64,000 nucleotides of DNA, from NCBI RefSeq assembly GCF_011602085.1, contig NZ_JAAONY010000001.1, positions 496,001 to 560,000 of the forward strand, written 5' to 3'. Shown here one piece after another: positions 8,735-18,901 of the stretch (positions are counted from its first letter, which is position 1; every line of letters starts with the position of its first letter). The position numbers and the translations under genes were made by a program. Source of the DNA: Pseudoteredinibacter isoporae. GTDB lineage: Bacteria; Pseudomonadota; Gammaproteobacteria; Pseudomonadales; Cellvibrionaceae. The notes under the pieces were generated by a model. It worked only from the letters and a program-made list of their open reading frames with translations, did not search any database and was not told the origin of the DNA.

Positions 8735-9580
8735 TTATTGTGACAACTGGATCTTTTGGCGTAAATCAGCCAAAACCGGGGCGGTATCCGGGCGTTTGCC
8801 CCGCCATAAATAGAAGGACTCAGCGGCCTGCTCTACCAGCATGCCCAAGCCATCGGCAACCGCGGCGGCACCATATTGGCTAGCCCAGACCATAAATACC
8901 GTCGGCTCGGCGCCATACATCATGTCATAGCAATAGCAGTCTCGGGCAACATCATCGGCCAAGGGCGGCCGGTCGCCCTGCAGGCTGGCCGCACTGCCAT
9001 TGATGATCAGGTCAAATTGACCGGCAGCAATGTCTTCAAAACCGGACGCGGTAATGCTGGCGAGGTCGTTGAATTCGGTGGCGAGGGCTTCCGCTTTGCT
9101 TACGGTCCGGTTGGCGATATGCACAGACTTGGGCTTGGCCGCTAATAAAGGCTCCAGAATGCCGCGAACTGCTCCGCCAGCGCCCACAATCAGAACGCGT
9201 TGATCGGCAATCCGCCAGCCCAGATTACTCTGGATATCACGCACCATACCCACACCATCGGTGTTTTCTGCGCAAATGCGGCCATCCGCTTTCAGTATTA
9301 ATGTATTGCTGGCCCCGGCACGGGATGCCCGCGGGCTCAACTCATCAGCAAAACTCAAGGCATCAAGCTTAAAGGGCACCGTCACATTCATCCCTTTTCC
9401 GCCCTGCTGGAAGAAGGTTTTGGCTTCTACAGCAAAGTCTTCTGCACAAATCGCCTCGTAGCTCAGCAGTTCCTGGCATTGACGGGCAAATTCACTGTGG
9501 ATAGCCGGGGATTTTGAATGCGCAATGGGATTGCCGACAACGGCATAGCGGTCAGCTTGATGATCGGTCACGTTAGGCAA
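8735..9580 (-). CDS. aroE: Shikimate dehydrogenase (NADP+)
   Basis: A 281-residue cytoplasmic enzyme that reduces 3-dehydroshikimate to shikimate in aromatic amino-acid synthesis. The N-terminal substrate domain shows VVGNPIAHSKSPAIH and MNVTVPFK (the catalytic lysine), and the middle has ENTDGVG with the conserved aspartate. The Rossmann part has VLIVGAGGAVRG and then IANRTVSKA, the NADP-type Asn-Arg-Thr motif. The C-terminal GMLVEQAAESFYLWRG is typical. It is the last gene of the minus-strand group with hemF and tsaC, an order shared with Pseudomonas. Length is normal. Confidence 0.97.
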   Translation of the reverse strand: MPNVTDHQADRYAVVGNPIAHSKSPAIHSEFARQCQELLSYEAICAEDFAVEAKTFFQQGGKGMNVTVPFKLDALSFADELSPRASRAGASNTLILKADGRICAENTDGVGMVRDIQSNLGWRIADQRVLIVGAGGAVRGILEPLLAAKPKSVHIANRTVSKAEALATEFNDLASITASGFEDIAAGQFDLIINGSAASLQGDRPPLADDVARDCYCYDMMYGAEPTVFMVWASQYGAAAVADGLGMLVEQAAESFYLWRGKRPDTAPVLADLRQKIQLSQ

Positions 9581-9649
9581 GCTCTCGTTAGTTGGGGTTT
9601 AGGCGCCGAAGCTGTTCAACGCCCTGTTATTCAGAATCGATTAGCGGGG

Positions 9650-10657
<1,008 letters not shown>

Positions 10658-10680
10658 TTAATCAGGAGGTAAAGCGCGAA

Positions 10681-11250
10681 TCAGGCGCGAATCAGTTCGC
10701 CACTGCTCAGATCGCGAATGGTCGACGGGTTTGCCTGGGTATTAACCAGACCCGGTGCCAGCCCATCCAGGCAACCGTGAAAGTATCGTTCGGCTTGCAT
10801 GGTATTCAATGCGGGAGGTAAGCCCTGGGGGTTTGCCGAAGTCGAAACAATCGGACCACCAAACGCTTTGCATAACCCAGCCACCACCGGGTGTGCACTG
10901 ACTCTCAGGGCAACCGAATCAAAACGACCACTGATCCATTTCGGACAATAACCATTAACCGGCACCAGCCAGGTATTCGGGCCAGGCCAAGTAGCGTTGA
11001 GTTGTTCTAACTGAGTTGGGGAAATGCCGGCCAGAAACGGCTCGAACTGCTCAATATCAGCGGCTACCAATATCAAACCCTTGGCTTGGGCACGGCCTTT
11101 GAGCCAAAGGATTTTTTCAACCGCTTGCTGCTGAAAAGGATCGCAGCCCAGGCCCCAAACCGCTTCGGTAGGATAGGCGATAACGCCACCGCCTTGCATG
11201 ATAGACGCAAGACGGCGAATACGCGGATTCAGGGCCCAGTTCACAGTCAA
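10681..11250 (-). CDS. tsaC: Threonylcarbamoyl-AMP synthase
   Basis: A 189-residue YrdC/Sua5-domain protein that makes threonylcarbamoyl-AMP from threonine, bicarbonate and ATP, the first step of the t6A37 tRNA modification. It has IAYPTEAVWGLGCDP near the N-terminus, the basic KGRAQAKGLILV loop and the STSANPQG segment of the active site. It is the short TsaC form without the Sua5 C-terminal domain. The start codon appears to be TTG at 11250, directly after the purE stop with no gap; a GTG two codons later is an alternative. The direct abutment suggests translational coupling to purE. Confidence 0.93.
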   Translation of the reverse strand: MTVNWALNPRIRRLASIMQGGGVIAYPTEAVWGLGCDPFQQQAVEKILWLKGRAQAKGLILVAADIEQFEPFLAGISPTQLEQLNATWPGPNTWLVPVNGYCPKWISGRFDSVALRVSAHPVVAGLCKAFGGPIVSTSANPQGLPPALNTMQAERYFHGCLDGLAPGLVNTQANPSTIRDLSSGELIRA

Positions 11251-11757
11251 TTAGCGCTGAGCTAATTTTTCCTGCAAAGATGCATCTTTAGCGATAACGG
11301 CATCAGCGTTTGCTTTACGCTCGTCGATCAGCTTCTGGTGCAAATCAGCGTCGGATACACCCAGAATCTGAGCCGCCAGATAAGCAGCGTTTTTAGCGCC
11401 GGCTTTACCAATAGCCACGGTCGCTACTGGAATACCACCAGGCATTTGAACGGTAGACAACAAAGCGTCCAGACCGTCCAGAGAAGAGTTAATGGGTACA
11501 CCAATAACTGGCTTCAGGGTATTGGCAGAAACGGCACCGGCCAGGTGAGCGGCCATACCAGCTGCACAGATAAAGGCGCCAGCGCCACGGGCATCGGCAT
11601 CTTTAACGTAAGTGTGTGTGGCTTCCGGGGTACGGTGAGCGGAGCTAACTTTAGCTTCGAAAGGAACACCCAGCTTATCCAGTGTATCGAAAGCGGCTTC
11701 CATAATAGGCAGGTCTGAATCAGAACCCATCAAAATAGCAACAAATGGTTTGCTCAT
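11251..11757 (-). CDS. purE: N5-carboxyaminoimidazole ribonucleotide mutase
   Basis: A 168-residue class I PurE, which rearranges N5-CAIR to CAIR in purine synthesis. The GSDSDLPIM nucleotide/phosphate loop, the SSAHRTPE segment with the catalytic histidine, and AAGMAAHLAGA are present, followed by PVIGVPINSSLDGLDALLSTVQMPGGIPVATVAIG. No purK is found next to it; in many relatives purK follows purE, so its partner lies elsewhere. In Pseudomonas this position between dprA and tsaC is normally without purE (from memory), so the gene may have moved here. Sequence and length are normal. Confidence 0.97.
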   Translation of the reverse strand: MSKPFVAILMGSDSDLPIMEAAFDTLDKLGVPFEAKVSSAHRTPEATHTYVKDADARGAGAFICAAGMAAHLAGAVSANTLKPVIGVPINSSLDGLDALLSTVQMPGGIPVATVAIGKAGAKNAAYLAAQILGVSDADLHQKLIDERKANADAVIAKDASLQEKLAQR

Positions 11758-11840
11758 CGGCGTAGTCTCTTGTGCGAAAAAGCGGCAAATTTACCCGAAC
11801 TCTTTACCGCGCTCAAGCCTTTTTGCACATCTTAAAATCC

Positions 11841-12983
11841 CTATTTTAAGCGTTGATATAGCCCGGCCTGCTGGCAAATTTGGCCATTGATCTCTAACTC
11901 CATGAGTTGCACGGAAATTTCATCTGCCGCCAGGCCGGAAGCCATCTGGATTTCGTCCAGGCTGATGGGGTCAAATCCGACATATTGCAATACGCCTTTC
12001 AGTGCCCACTCCTCTTCTCCAGCCACGGATTTATCTGTTTTCAAGCTTTCCAATTCCGGAGCCAACAACGCCAATTGCCCCTGAATGGAAGTGCTTAAAT
12101 GCTCTGCAATGTCTCTGGCACCCTCAACCAGTATCGCCCCCTGCTTAATCAGCTTGTGGCAGCCCCGGCTCAGGGGGTTGTTAATCGAGCCCGGAACCGC
12201 AAACACCTCGCGATTTTCTTCTAACGCTAGGGACGCGCTGATAAGGGAACCACTGCGCTCAGCGGCTTCCACCACCAGTGTTCCCAAAGCCAGGCCGGTC
12301 ACAATTCGATTTCGTTTGGGGAAATTGGCTGCTTGGGGTGCCATTCCGAAGGGGTATTCGCTGATGATTGCTCCACCCTCCGCAATAATCTGCTGACTCA
12401 AATTGAGATTGCGTCTGGGATAGAGCTGATCCAGACCACTTCCGAGCACAGCAATCGTCTTGCCCCCGGCCGATAGACAACCACGATGCGCAGCCGCGTC
12501 GATTCCCAGGGCCAAACCACTACTGATCACCAAACCAACGACAGCAAGTTCTCTCGCGATCTGCTCCGCCTGCTTGATGCCCGAAGGGCTGGCCTTGCGG
12601 CTACCCACGATTGCCAGCTGCGGCCAATGCAGGATCTCCCTCTCACCAGCCACAAACAGCAACTCGGGAGGATCGGCGGTCTCTCTCAGTAAGTTGGGAA
12701 AATCATCATCGATTGAAAACAACAAATGGACACCCAAGGCGCGACATTTATCCAGTGTCTTCTGAAGTTGGGCTCCCAAAGCACTGTTGTCGCCCTGGCG
12801 GATATAGGGGAGCAGCTGATCATAGGCCGCTGGCGTCAAACGCTTTTTCTGTTCCTCCCCTCCAAGGGAAAAGAACGCTGTAGCGTGTTCCAAGCCCTGT
12901 AGTGATCGACGCAGATAACGCCCCTGCCAATGCTGGCACAACAGCAAGGCCAGACGACACATTCTTTCCCTATCAAGCTCCAT
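11841..12983 (-). CDS. dprA: DNA-processing protein A
   Basis: A 380-residue DprA (Smf) protein, which protects incoming single-stranded DNA and loads RecA during natural transformation; it is also widely conserved in bacteria not known to be competent. The Rossmann-like core is clear: AIVGSRKASPSG, ISSGLALGIDAAAHRG, TIAVLGSGLDQLYP, EYPFGMAPQAANFPKRNRI and SGSLISASLALEENREVFAVPG. An N-terminal helical segment of about 80 residues and a C-terminal winged-helix-like part (DPISLDEIQMASGL) flank it, as in the longer family members. The ATG at 12983 starts the gene, 25 bp after a perfect inverted repeat. It leads the minus-strand group to aroE. Confidence 0.96.
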   Translation of the reverse strand: MELDRERMCRLALLLCQHWQGRYLRRSLQGLEHATAFFSLGGEEQKKRLTPAAYDQLLPYIRQGDNSALGAQLQKTLDKCRALGVHLLFSIDDDFPNLLRETADPPELLFVAGEREILHWPQLAIVGSRKASPSGIKQAEQIARELAVVGLVISSGLALGIDAAAHRGCLSAGGKTIAVLGSGLDQLYPRRNLNLSQQIIAEGGAIISEYPFGMAPQAANFPKRNRIVTGLALGTLVVEAAERSGSLISASLALEENREVFAVPGSINNPLSRGCHKLIKQGAILVEGARDIAEHLSTSIQGQLALLAPELESLKTDKSVAGEEEWALKGVLQYVGFDPISLDEIQMASGLAADEISVQLMELEINGQICQQAGLYQRLK

Positions 12984-13007
12984 GTGAACCCCGTTTTCTG
13001 ATCATTT

Positions 13008-13032
13008 TCAGGCGCCAATGATTGGCGCCTGA
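13008..13032. repeat. Perfect inverted repeat upstream of dprA
   Basis: Two 12-base arms (TCAGGCGCCAAT and ATTGGCGCCTGA) flank a single G. As a hairpin it would have a 10-bp stem and 5-base loop. It lies 24 bp before the dprA start codon with no T-run on either side, so it is more likely an operator or a leader-RNA structure than a terminator. Confidence 0.75.
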
Positions 13033-13255
13033 GCTCGTAACAAAGGGGAAGAAACATAAACGGGTTTACATAAATTGAAACGGGCCAAATTTCTTATTAG
13101 TCTGTAACACCTGTCATGTGTTGAGTAGCGAACTTACCTGTCATAACTGACATTTAGCGATCAAGGAAGGAATTTAAGGCAAAAGCTTCATTCCTGTGTG
13201 CACAGTCAAATTTTGTCGTCTAGTATTGAAATCAGACGTCTTATAGGATGCCTTT

Positions 13256-14794
13256 ATGCCTGAATACAGCTTTCTGAGTAATGAAAAATCACAGTTTGAA
13301 CCCAAACAGATTCTGGGGGATCCGTGGAAGGTGCTCGTTGTTGATGATGAGCCCGATATCCACACCATTACCGAACTGGCCCTTAGTGATTTTGAATATC
13401 AGAATCGCGGCATTGAATTGCTGCACGCCAATTCCGCCGCCGAGGCAAAAGAGATTCTTCAGCGCGAAGAAGATATCGGCCTTATTCTGCTTGATGTCGT
13501 GATGGAGTCCCGTGATGCCGGTCTCTTATTGGTCATCTGGATTCGCGAAGAACTGAAGAATAAACAGGTTCGTATCGTATTGCGTACCGGTCAGCCCGGC
13601 GACGCGCCTGAGCGTCAAGTCGTTCGCGACTACGATATCAATGGCTATAAGGAAAAGTCCGAACTCACCGCCAATAAACTGTATACCGTGACCTGCAGTT
13701 CTCTGCGCTCCTATCAGGATATTCACTCACTGATGGCCCATGAAGCGGGCATGAAAAAAGTTATCCAATCCACCGGTGATATCTTTGGTAAACGTTCTCT
13801 TGGTTTATTTGTTGAGGGCGTACTGGAACAAATTTTTTCCTTGAGCAGCCTTGAGCGCAGCGCGAACTTGGTTATTGAGGACAACGCCATTGCGATCCAG
13901 CGCAATGAAGGCCAATACGAAGTCGTAGCTGCAACAGGTTGTTATCGGGGAATCAGCGAAATTGATGTCAAAGCCGAGTTCGGCACAACCGTCGAAAAAC
14001 TGCTGGCCATTGACGAAACCCTGGTTAACCTTCCCCACGATAAACTCGCAATTATTTTGCGTTGCCCGTTCGCCGATCCTACCGTCTTGCTGCTGAACAA
14101 TATGGCCTATAAACAGGAAGAAGATAATCAGTACTCCCTACTGAACCTGTTTATTAATAACGTTAATATCGCTTACGAAAACCTGTCTCTAGAAGCACAA
14201 ACCGAACGCACTCAAAAAGAGATTGCCTACCGCCTGGGTGAAGCCATTGAAAATCGCTCCAATGAATCCGGTAACCATGTAAAACGGGTTGCTATCGTTT
14301 CTGAGCTATTGGCACTTGCTTGCGGTTTATCGGAAGCAAAAGCACAGATCATTAAAATTGCATCGCCGCTTCACGATATCGGCAAGATTGCGGTACCCGA
14401 TGCCATTCTTCACAAAGAAGGAAAGCTCGATCCAGAGGAATGGGAAATCATGAAACAACACGCCTTGATTGGCGAAGAAATGCTGTCCGGCTCGGATCTG
14501 GAAATTATTCGTACTGCCGCCAATCTGGCTGGCGGTCACCATGAACGTTGGGAGGGCGGCGGCTATCCTCGCGATCTTTCCGGCAATGATATTCCCATTG
14601 AAGCGCGCATTACCGCGGTCGCGGATGTGTTTGATGCACTGCTCAGTAAACGCTGCTACAAGGAAGCCTGGAGTCTTGAAGACGCTCTAGGACTTATCAA
14701 ATCCGAACGCGGCAAACAGTTCGACCCGAGCATTGTGGATGCCTTGATTAACAATCTGGATGATGTTCTGGAAATTTATAAAAACTATAAGTAA
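13256..14794 (+). CDS. Response regulator with DUF3369 and HD-GYP domains
   Basis: A 512-residue soluble regulator, probably a cyclic-di-GMP phosphodiesterase. The N-terminal receiver (about 20-155) has VLVVDDEPD, LILLDVVMES (phosphoacceptor Asp) and NGYKEKSELT. A DUF3369 sensor-like region follows (about 170-315). The C-terminal HD-GYP domain has HVKRVA, SPLHDIGKIAVPD, LIGEEML, GGHHERWEGGGYPR and ADVFDALLSKRCYK, so the metal-site His-Asp pair and the GYP signature are intact. No partner kinase is adjacent. It is on the plus strand, opposite to dprA, and starts a three-gene stretch that interrupts an otherwise conserved gene order. Confidence 0.92.
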   Translation: MPEYSFLSNEKSQFEPKQILGDPWKVLVVDDEPDIHTITELALSDFEYQNRGIELLHANSAAEAKEILQREEDIGLILLDVVMESRDAGLLLVIWIREELKNKQVRIVLRTGQPGDAPERQVVRDYDINGYKEKSELTANKLYTVTCSSLRSYQDIHSLMAHEAGMKKVIQSTGDIFGKRSLGLFVEGVLEQIFSLSSLERSANLVIEDNAIAIQRNEGQYEVVAATGCYRGISEIDVKAEFGTTVEKLLAIDETLVNLPHDKLAIILRCPFADPTVLLLNNMAYKQEEDNQYSLLNLFINNVNIAYENLSLEAQTERTQKEIAYRLGEAIENRSNESGNHVKRVAIVSELLALACGLSEAKAQIIKIASPLHDIGKIAVPDAILHKEGKLDPEEWEIMKQHALIGEEMLSGSDLEIIRTAANLAGGHHERWEGGGYPRDLSGNDIPIEARITAVADVFDALLSKRCYKEAWSLEDALGLIKSERGKQFDPSIVDALINNLDDVLEIYKNYK

Positions 14795-14974
14795 ACCCTG
14801 ACTTAAAAAGTAATCCCCCTTTTGTTCGGGTTCATATCTGGATAAACCTCCTGCCCTTTTTAACACTCACTTTGCACAGTGGTCACTTTAACGCGGCCAA
14901 TGACCGCTGTGCAGATCCCCCCTTCAAGTCTGCCTCGATATAATTTATCCCAAAAGAACAGAGGAAATATCGAG

Positions 14975-16735
14975 ATGAAGTATTTAGTGGCTTTTCTCAG
15001 CTTGCTGGCGGTTGGATATTTGGCTTTTTTGAGTGTGTATACCTCAGCGTTTTCAGCTTACCAGGTAGAACCATCGGTTCACCCCGTGCTTCAAATGAAA
15101 GGCAAGCACGCTGAAGAAGCGCGGTTAATCAAGATAGGCGACCGTATTCACCAGGCATTTGCCTACGACTTTTCCAATATCTTTTTTATTGAAGGCGACA
15201 AGGGCATTATTGTTATTGATTCCGGCTGGTCTGCAAAAGCAACAGAACGCGCATTGCAGGATTATCGAACGATCACAACAAAGCCTATCGTAGCGCTAAT
15301 CTATACCCATGGGCACAGTGATCATCTGGGGGGTGCCAGAATCCTTGTCGATGAAAACCCTGATGTACCGGTAAAAATATACGCTGCTGACAGCTGGCAC
15401 AAACAATACGCCCATTTTAATACCGCTTTGGCTCCTCATGTCACCATGCGCGCCGCCGCGCAACTTGGCGCGCTTCTCCCGGATGGAAATCACGGTCGAG
15501 TCAATATCGGCGTTGGAAAAATGCAGCTCAAAAATAATATTTCTGTGGATTTTGTGGCACCAACGGAAGAAATTTCCGAGCTGAGCAATATCACTATTGA
15601 AGGCGTACGCCTGCAACTAATTCCCATGGCTTCGGAAACCATTGACCAGATGTTGATTTGGTTGCCCGAGGACAAAGTTATGCACGCGGCTGATGTTGCC
15701 GCCAGCGCGGTTCCCATTTTATCTACACCACGCAATGAACCTGATCGATCCCCGATTGGTTTTATTGATTCCATCGAACTGATGATGGACAGACCCGTAG
15801 AACATTTAATCGCAGGGCATTCACTGCCCGTTCTTGGAAAAGACAAAGCCCGGGAAGCCTTGTTGGTACAACGTGATGCAGCTCAGTTTATTTACGATCA
15901 AACCATCCGAGCCTTGAATAATAATCTTGGCCCAAGAGAAACCGCTGAAACGGTTCAACTTCCGGATCACCTTGCCAACCACCCTATTCTTTCCCAAACC
16001 TACCACCGCGTGCCCTGGTTAGTGCGAGGTTTATATTCTCGTTACGGTGGTTGGTTCAGCGGTGATACTGCAGACTTGAATCCTCTGAGCAAGCATGAAG
16101 AAGCCAAACGCATGATCGTTCTGGCCGGTGGTGCCGAAGCCTTTCTCGAACACACCGAAAACGCTTTTCATCAAGGGGATTATCAATGGGCCGCCCAGTT
16201 AGCGAGTTATCTTCTGGACGCCAAGGTGGAAGAAAAGACCGCAAAAGCAATAAAAATAGCCGCATTAAAAGGTATGGCTTATGCCTCCTATAGCGGTAAT
16301 CAACGTCACTACATGCTGACCGAAGCCCTGACAATGGAACTCGGCGTCAATCCAAATAAAGCCCGACAATTACCGAAAGATGTAGCACCACTGAAACTGC
16401 TTTCAATGAAAACATTGTTGCGATTGATGGGGCCAAACCTGAACCCGGATGCCTGCCCGGAGAAGACCACCACCCTCGCAATCCATATGAAGAATCGATC
16501 AGAAAAACCAAACGAAGTGCACTTCATTAGCCTGCGTCGGAGTGTGTTCCACTACCACAAAAATCCAGTTGAGGAACCTGACACTCAAATAGAGACCGAA
16601 CGAGAAACACTGGAACACATTCTAGCAAACCAATTGAGCTGGAAAGATGCGGTAAATGAAGGCAAGATCAATGTTATCGGTGATACATCAGATCTGGGTG
16701 CTTTTTTGGAGTGCTTCGATTTTTATGAGCTGTGA
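14975..16735 (+). CDS. Alkylsulfatase-like metallo-beta-lactamase protein, membrane anchored
   Basis: About 586 residues. A single N-terminal hydrophobic helix (about 3-22) suggests export or anchoring. The catalytic part has THGHSDHLGGA, the zinc-binding HxHxDH motif, and further on DGNHGRVNIGVGK, AGHSLPVLGKDKA and YSRYGGWFSGDTADLNPLS, matching the layout of SdsA1-type linear alkylsulfatases including the dimerisation domain; a C-terminal SCP2-like domain follows. The start at 14975 has AGAGGA upstream; an earlier frame start at 14879 adds an unlikely leader. In place of the AEN bridging glutamate of SdsA1 the sequence reads HAADVAAS, so a shifted metal site or other substrate is possible. 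An AraC regulator gene follows. Confidence 0.78.
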   Translation: MKYLVAFLSLLAVGYLAFLSVYTSAFSAYQVEPSVHPVLQMKGKHAEEARLIKIGDRIHQAFAYDFSNIFFIEGDKGIIVIDSGWSAKATERALQDYRTITTKPIVALIYTHGHSDHLGGARILVDENPDVPVKIYAADSWHKQYAHFNTALAPHVTMRAAAQLGALLPDGNHGRVNIGVGKMQLKNNISVDFVAPTEEISELSNITIEGVRLQLIPMASETIDQMLIWLPEDKVMHAADVAASAVPILSTPRNEPDRSPIGFIDSIELMMDRPVEHLIAGHSLPVLGKDKAREALLVQRDAAQFIYDQTIRALNNNLGPRETAETVQLPDHLANHPILSQTYHRVPWLVRGLYSRYGGWFSGDTADLNPLSKHEEAKRMIVLAGGAEAFLEHTENAFHQGDYQWAAQLASYLLDAKVEEKTAKAIKIAALKGMAYASYSGNQRHYMLTEALTMELGVNPNKARQLPKDVAPLKLLSMKTLLRLMGPNLNPDACPEKTTTLAIHMKNRSEKPNEVHFISLRRSVFHYHKNPVEEPDTQIETERETLEHILANQLSWKDAVNEGKINVIGDTSDLGAFLECFDFYEL

Positions 16736-16766
16736 TGATCAATTGTGAAGGCGTTTACAGACCAAT

Positions 16767-17807
16767 ATGACAACCATACCTCCCTGCTGTTATTCACACT
16801 TTATTCGACCAGCCCTAAGGGCTCTGGAAAGTCATGGTGTGGATATCAGCGAGGTTTTGATGCACAACGGTCTGAGTTCCTCGGTTTTTAAAAAACCCTA
16901 TCATAAGATCAGCCCTCTTCAACTCACCCAGTTTTTCGCGAATATTCTCAAGCTGGGTATATCCCCAAACCTGGGCTTGGAAATTGGTCAGCAGATTGGC
17001 CTTTCAGATAAAAGCGCTCTGGGTCACGCCCAGCTATCTGCTCAAACCATGCGCCATGTTATGGCACTCGGGCAGAAATATATGCCGATGTTTATGCCAC
17101 TTGTACAGTGGGATATGAAAATTAACCAAAGAGAGATTCAGCTGTATTATTCCACATCGTTTCCAGATGAAATTTATGCGCATCACGATAAAGGCTTTTT
17201 GCAAAACCTGGAATGGTTTCTGACTGAAATTATTTTGGGTATGCACATCAATCAAGCCAGCCTGGTTCCCGGTGAACTTAGCCCCAAATTACTGGATCTC
17301 CCATTTCCCAAATCCCGAAATCAAAAAACCGACTACCGAACCATTTACCAGGGCGATATTGCCTATGATCAGGGCAGCTACCGCCTGACTTATTCCATGG
17401 ATATCTTTGATCAAACTCTGCCGAATTACGATCAGTACATGGTTGATGCCATCGAACAACTTTGTATCAAAATGCGTGAAGGTCTCAATCAGGAAATGAA
17501 CACCCAGGATGAGGTCGAATATCATTTAAACGCAAGGCTTGGACACTACCCAGGCCTGGAACAAATTGCAGCGAAAATGGCGGTCTCGCCAAGGGCGTTG
17601 CGCCGTCGCCTGCAACAAAGTGGCAGCAGTTACCAGAAATTATTGCAGCAAAGCAAACATCGCCTGGCACTGGATTTACTGGTCAATAGTGATCTGGATT
17701 TGGCTCAGGTGTCAAAACTTTGCGGCTTCAGTGAGGCACGTAACTTCAGCAGCAGTTTCAAACGTTGGCAGGGTTGTTCGCCTCAAGACTATCGTAAGCG
17801 GACATAA
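16767..17807 (+). CDS. AraC-family transcription regulator (arabinose-binding-domain type)
   Basis: A 346-residue regulator. The N-terminal two thirds match the AraC-type arabinose-binding-domain group (PF12625-like, as in OruR and MmsR relatives), with NLGLEIGQQIGLSD and ALGHAQLSAQTMR. The C-terminal end is a double helix-turn-helix: LEQIAAKMAVSPRALRRRLQQSG, LALDLLVNSDLDLAQVSKLCGF and the RNFSSSFKRWQGCSPQDYR signature. It starts 31 bp after the alkylsulfatase-like gene on the same strand and probably controls it; that is inference from position. A strong terminator follows. The inducer is not known. Confidence 0.9.
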   Translation: MTTIPPCCYSHFIRPALRALESHGVDISEVLMHNGLSSSVFKKPYHKISPLQLTQFFANILKLGISPNLGLEIGQQIGLSDKSALGHAQLSAQTMRHVMALGQKYMPMFMPLVQWDMKINQREIQLYYSTSFPDEIYAHHDKGFLQNLEWFLTEIILGMHINQASLVPGELSPKLLDLPFPKSRNQKTDYRTIYQGDIAYDQGSYRLTYSMDIFDQTLPNYDQYMVDAIEQLCIKMREGLNQEMNTQDEVEYHLNARLGHYPGLEQIAAKMAVSPRALRRRLQQSGSSYQKLLQQSKHRLALDLLVNSDLDLAQVSKLCGFSEARNFSSSFKRWQGCSPQDYRKRT

Positions 17808-17837
17808 AAAACCCGGCTTAAGTTGCCGGGTTTTTTA
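17806..17837. terminator. Bidirectional intrinsic terminator
   Basis: A 12-base stem (AAAAAACCCGGC and GCCGGGTTTTTT) with a 7-base loop lies between the converging AraC and LysM genes. The A-run and T-run flanks allow it to end transcripts from both directions. Confidence 0.92.
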
Positions 17838-17857
17838 TTAACAGGTGACGTTGGATT

Positions 17858-18901
17858 TTAGGGCGATCTCAACTCATCACCGGTACGCAGTGGACGCTCA
17901 GCTTCGAGCACAATGCCAAAGGACATTTTTTCGAAGACGCTGAACACCATCATCACACCGGATTTTTCCGCAGGCAGCTGAATCACTTCATTGGTAATTC
18001 GATCGCGAACCGTGTCACCTTTTTTGTAAATCAGCAACACGTCACCCACCTGAAGTTCGTCTCGCTCACCTTTGTTCAGAGCGACGACATCCAACTTGCC
18101 TACCTGATTCACGCCGCCTTCAACGCCGATAATTTCAGCACGAGTCTCATTCGATGGAGGACGCGGGAAAAAAGTAGAATCAATGGAACGTTCAACGGTT
18201 TCCAGCAGGCGGTCACCCAAACGAACTTCCTGGGTGGTGCGAACGATATCGAAGGTACCGATATCACCATTCAGTGCTTTCTGTTTTACCGAAGCAATAT
18301 CGATTGCCTGGATACCCAAGGGCTCTTTGGTCTGGGGATCAACATAAACATCGCCCTGACGATAAACGCCGTAGGATTTCACCTCTGTGTTGAAGTTACC
18401 GCGCGCATACATGGTATCGCCGGCACCCGTCACCACATGCTCTTCACCACCGGCCAGGACATAGGGCGCGGTATCAAGAACCCCCACCCCCACAATGCGG
18501 CTGCGGGACAGGAATGCATTGATGCGATCCAGAGGAATGGTGGTAATGGCCTCTTCTTGGGGAACCACATGAATCTCAGGTCCCATCTTGGCCTTGTAGG
18601 TACGGCCTGCTTCGCCACGATCCAATGTCAGGCGAGGCTTGCCATCTAAATAAACCAAACGAATACGATCACCCGGGAAAATCAGGTGTGGGTTGGCAAT
18701 TTGGTCATTCGCATGCCAGATCTCAGGCCACATCCAGGGGTTTTCGAGAAAACGGGCGGAAATATCCCAAAGGGTATCGCCCTTAACCACCGAATAGGTA
18801 TCCGGGTGGCTATTTTTCAGGCGTGGCTCATCGGCCCAGCCGAGCAATGGTGCGGCTAAGGCAGACAGGCTGACCAATGACGCCAGCAGTGTTTTTTTCA
18901 T
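17858..18901 (-). CDS. Exported LysM-domain protein
   Basis: A 347-residue protein with a signal peptide (cleavage near residue 23, after GWA) and one LysM module at about residues 36-85 (TYSVVKGDTLWDISARFL, then PHLIFPGDRIRLVYL), which binds peptidoglycan. The rest has no named catalytic domain but contains a repeated GDV-type pattern near the C-terminus (LQVGDVLLIY). Genes of this type stand divergently next to def in many Pseudomonas-like bacteria, and the def gene starts 232 bp away here. A role in cell-wall binding is likely; the exact function is not established. It ends at a terminator shared with the AraC gene. Confidence 0.88.
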   Translation of the reverse strand: MKKTLLASLVSLSALAAPLLGWADEPRLKNSHPDTYSVVKGDTLWDISARFLENPWMWPEIWHANDQIANPHLIFPGDRIRLVYLDGKPRLTLDRGEAGRTYKAKMGPEIHVVPQEEAITTIPLDRINAFLSRSRIVGVGVLDTAPYVLAGGEEHVVTGAGDTMYARGNFNTEVKSYGVYRQGDVYVDPQTKEPLGIQAIDIASVKQKALNGDIGTFDIVRTTQEVRLGDRLLETVERSIDSTFFPRPPSNETRAEIIGVEGGVNQVGKLDVVALNKGERDELQVGDVLLIYKKGDTVRDRITNEVIQLPAEKSGVMMVFSVFEKMSFGIVLEAERPLRTGDELRSP

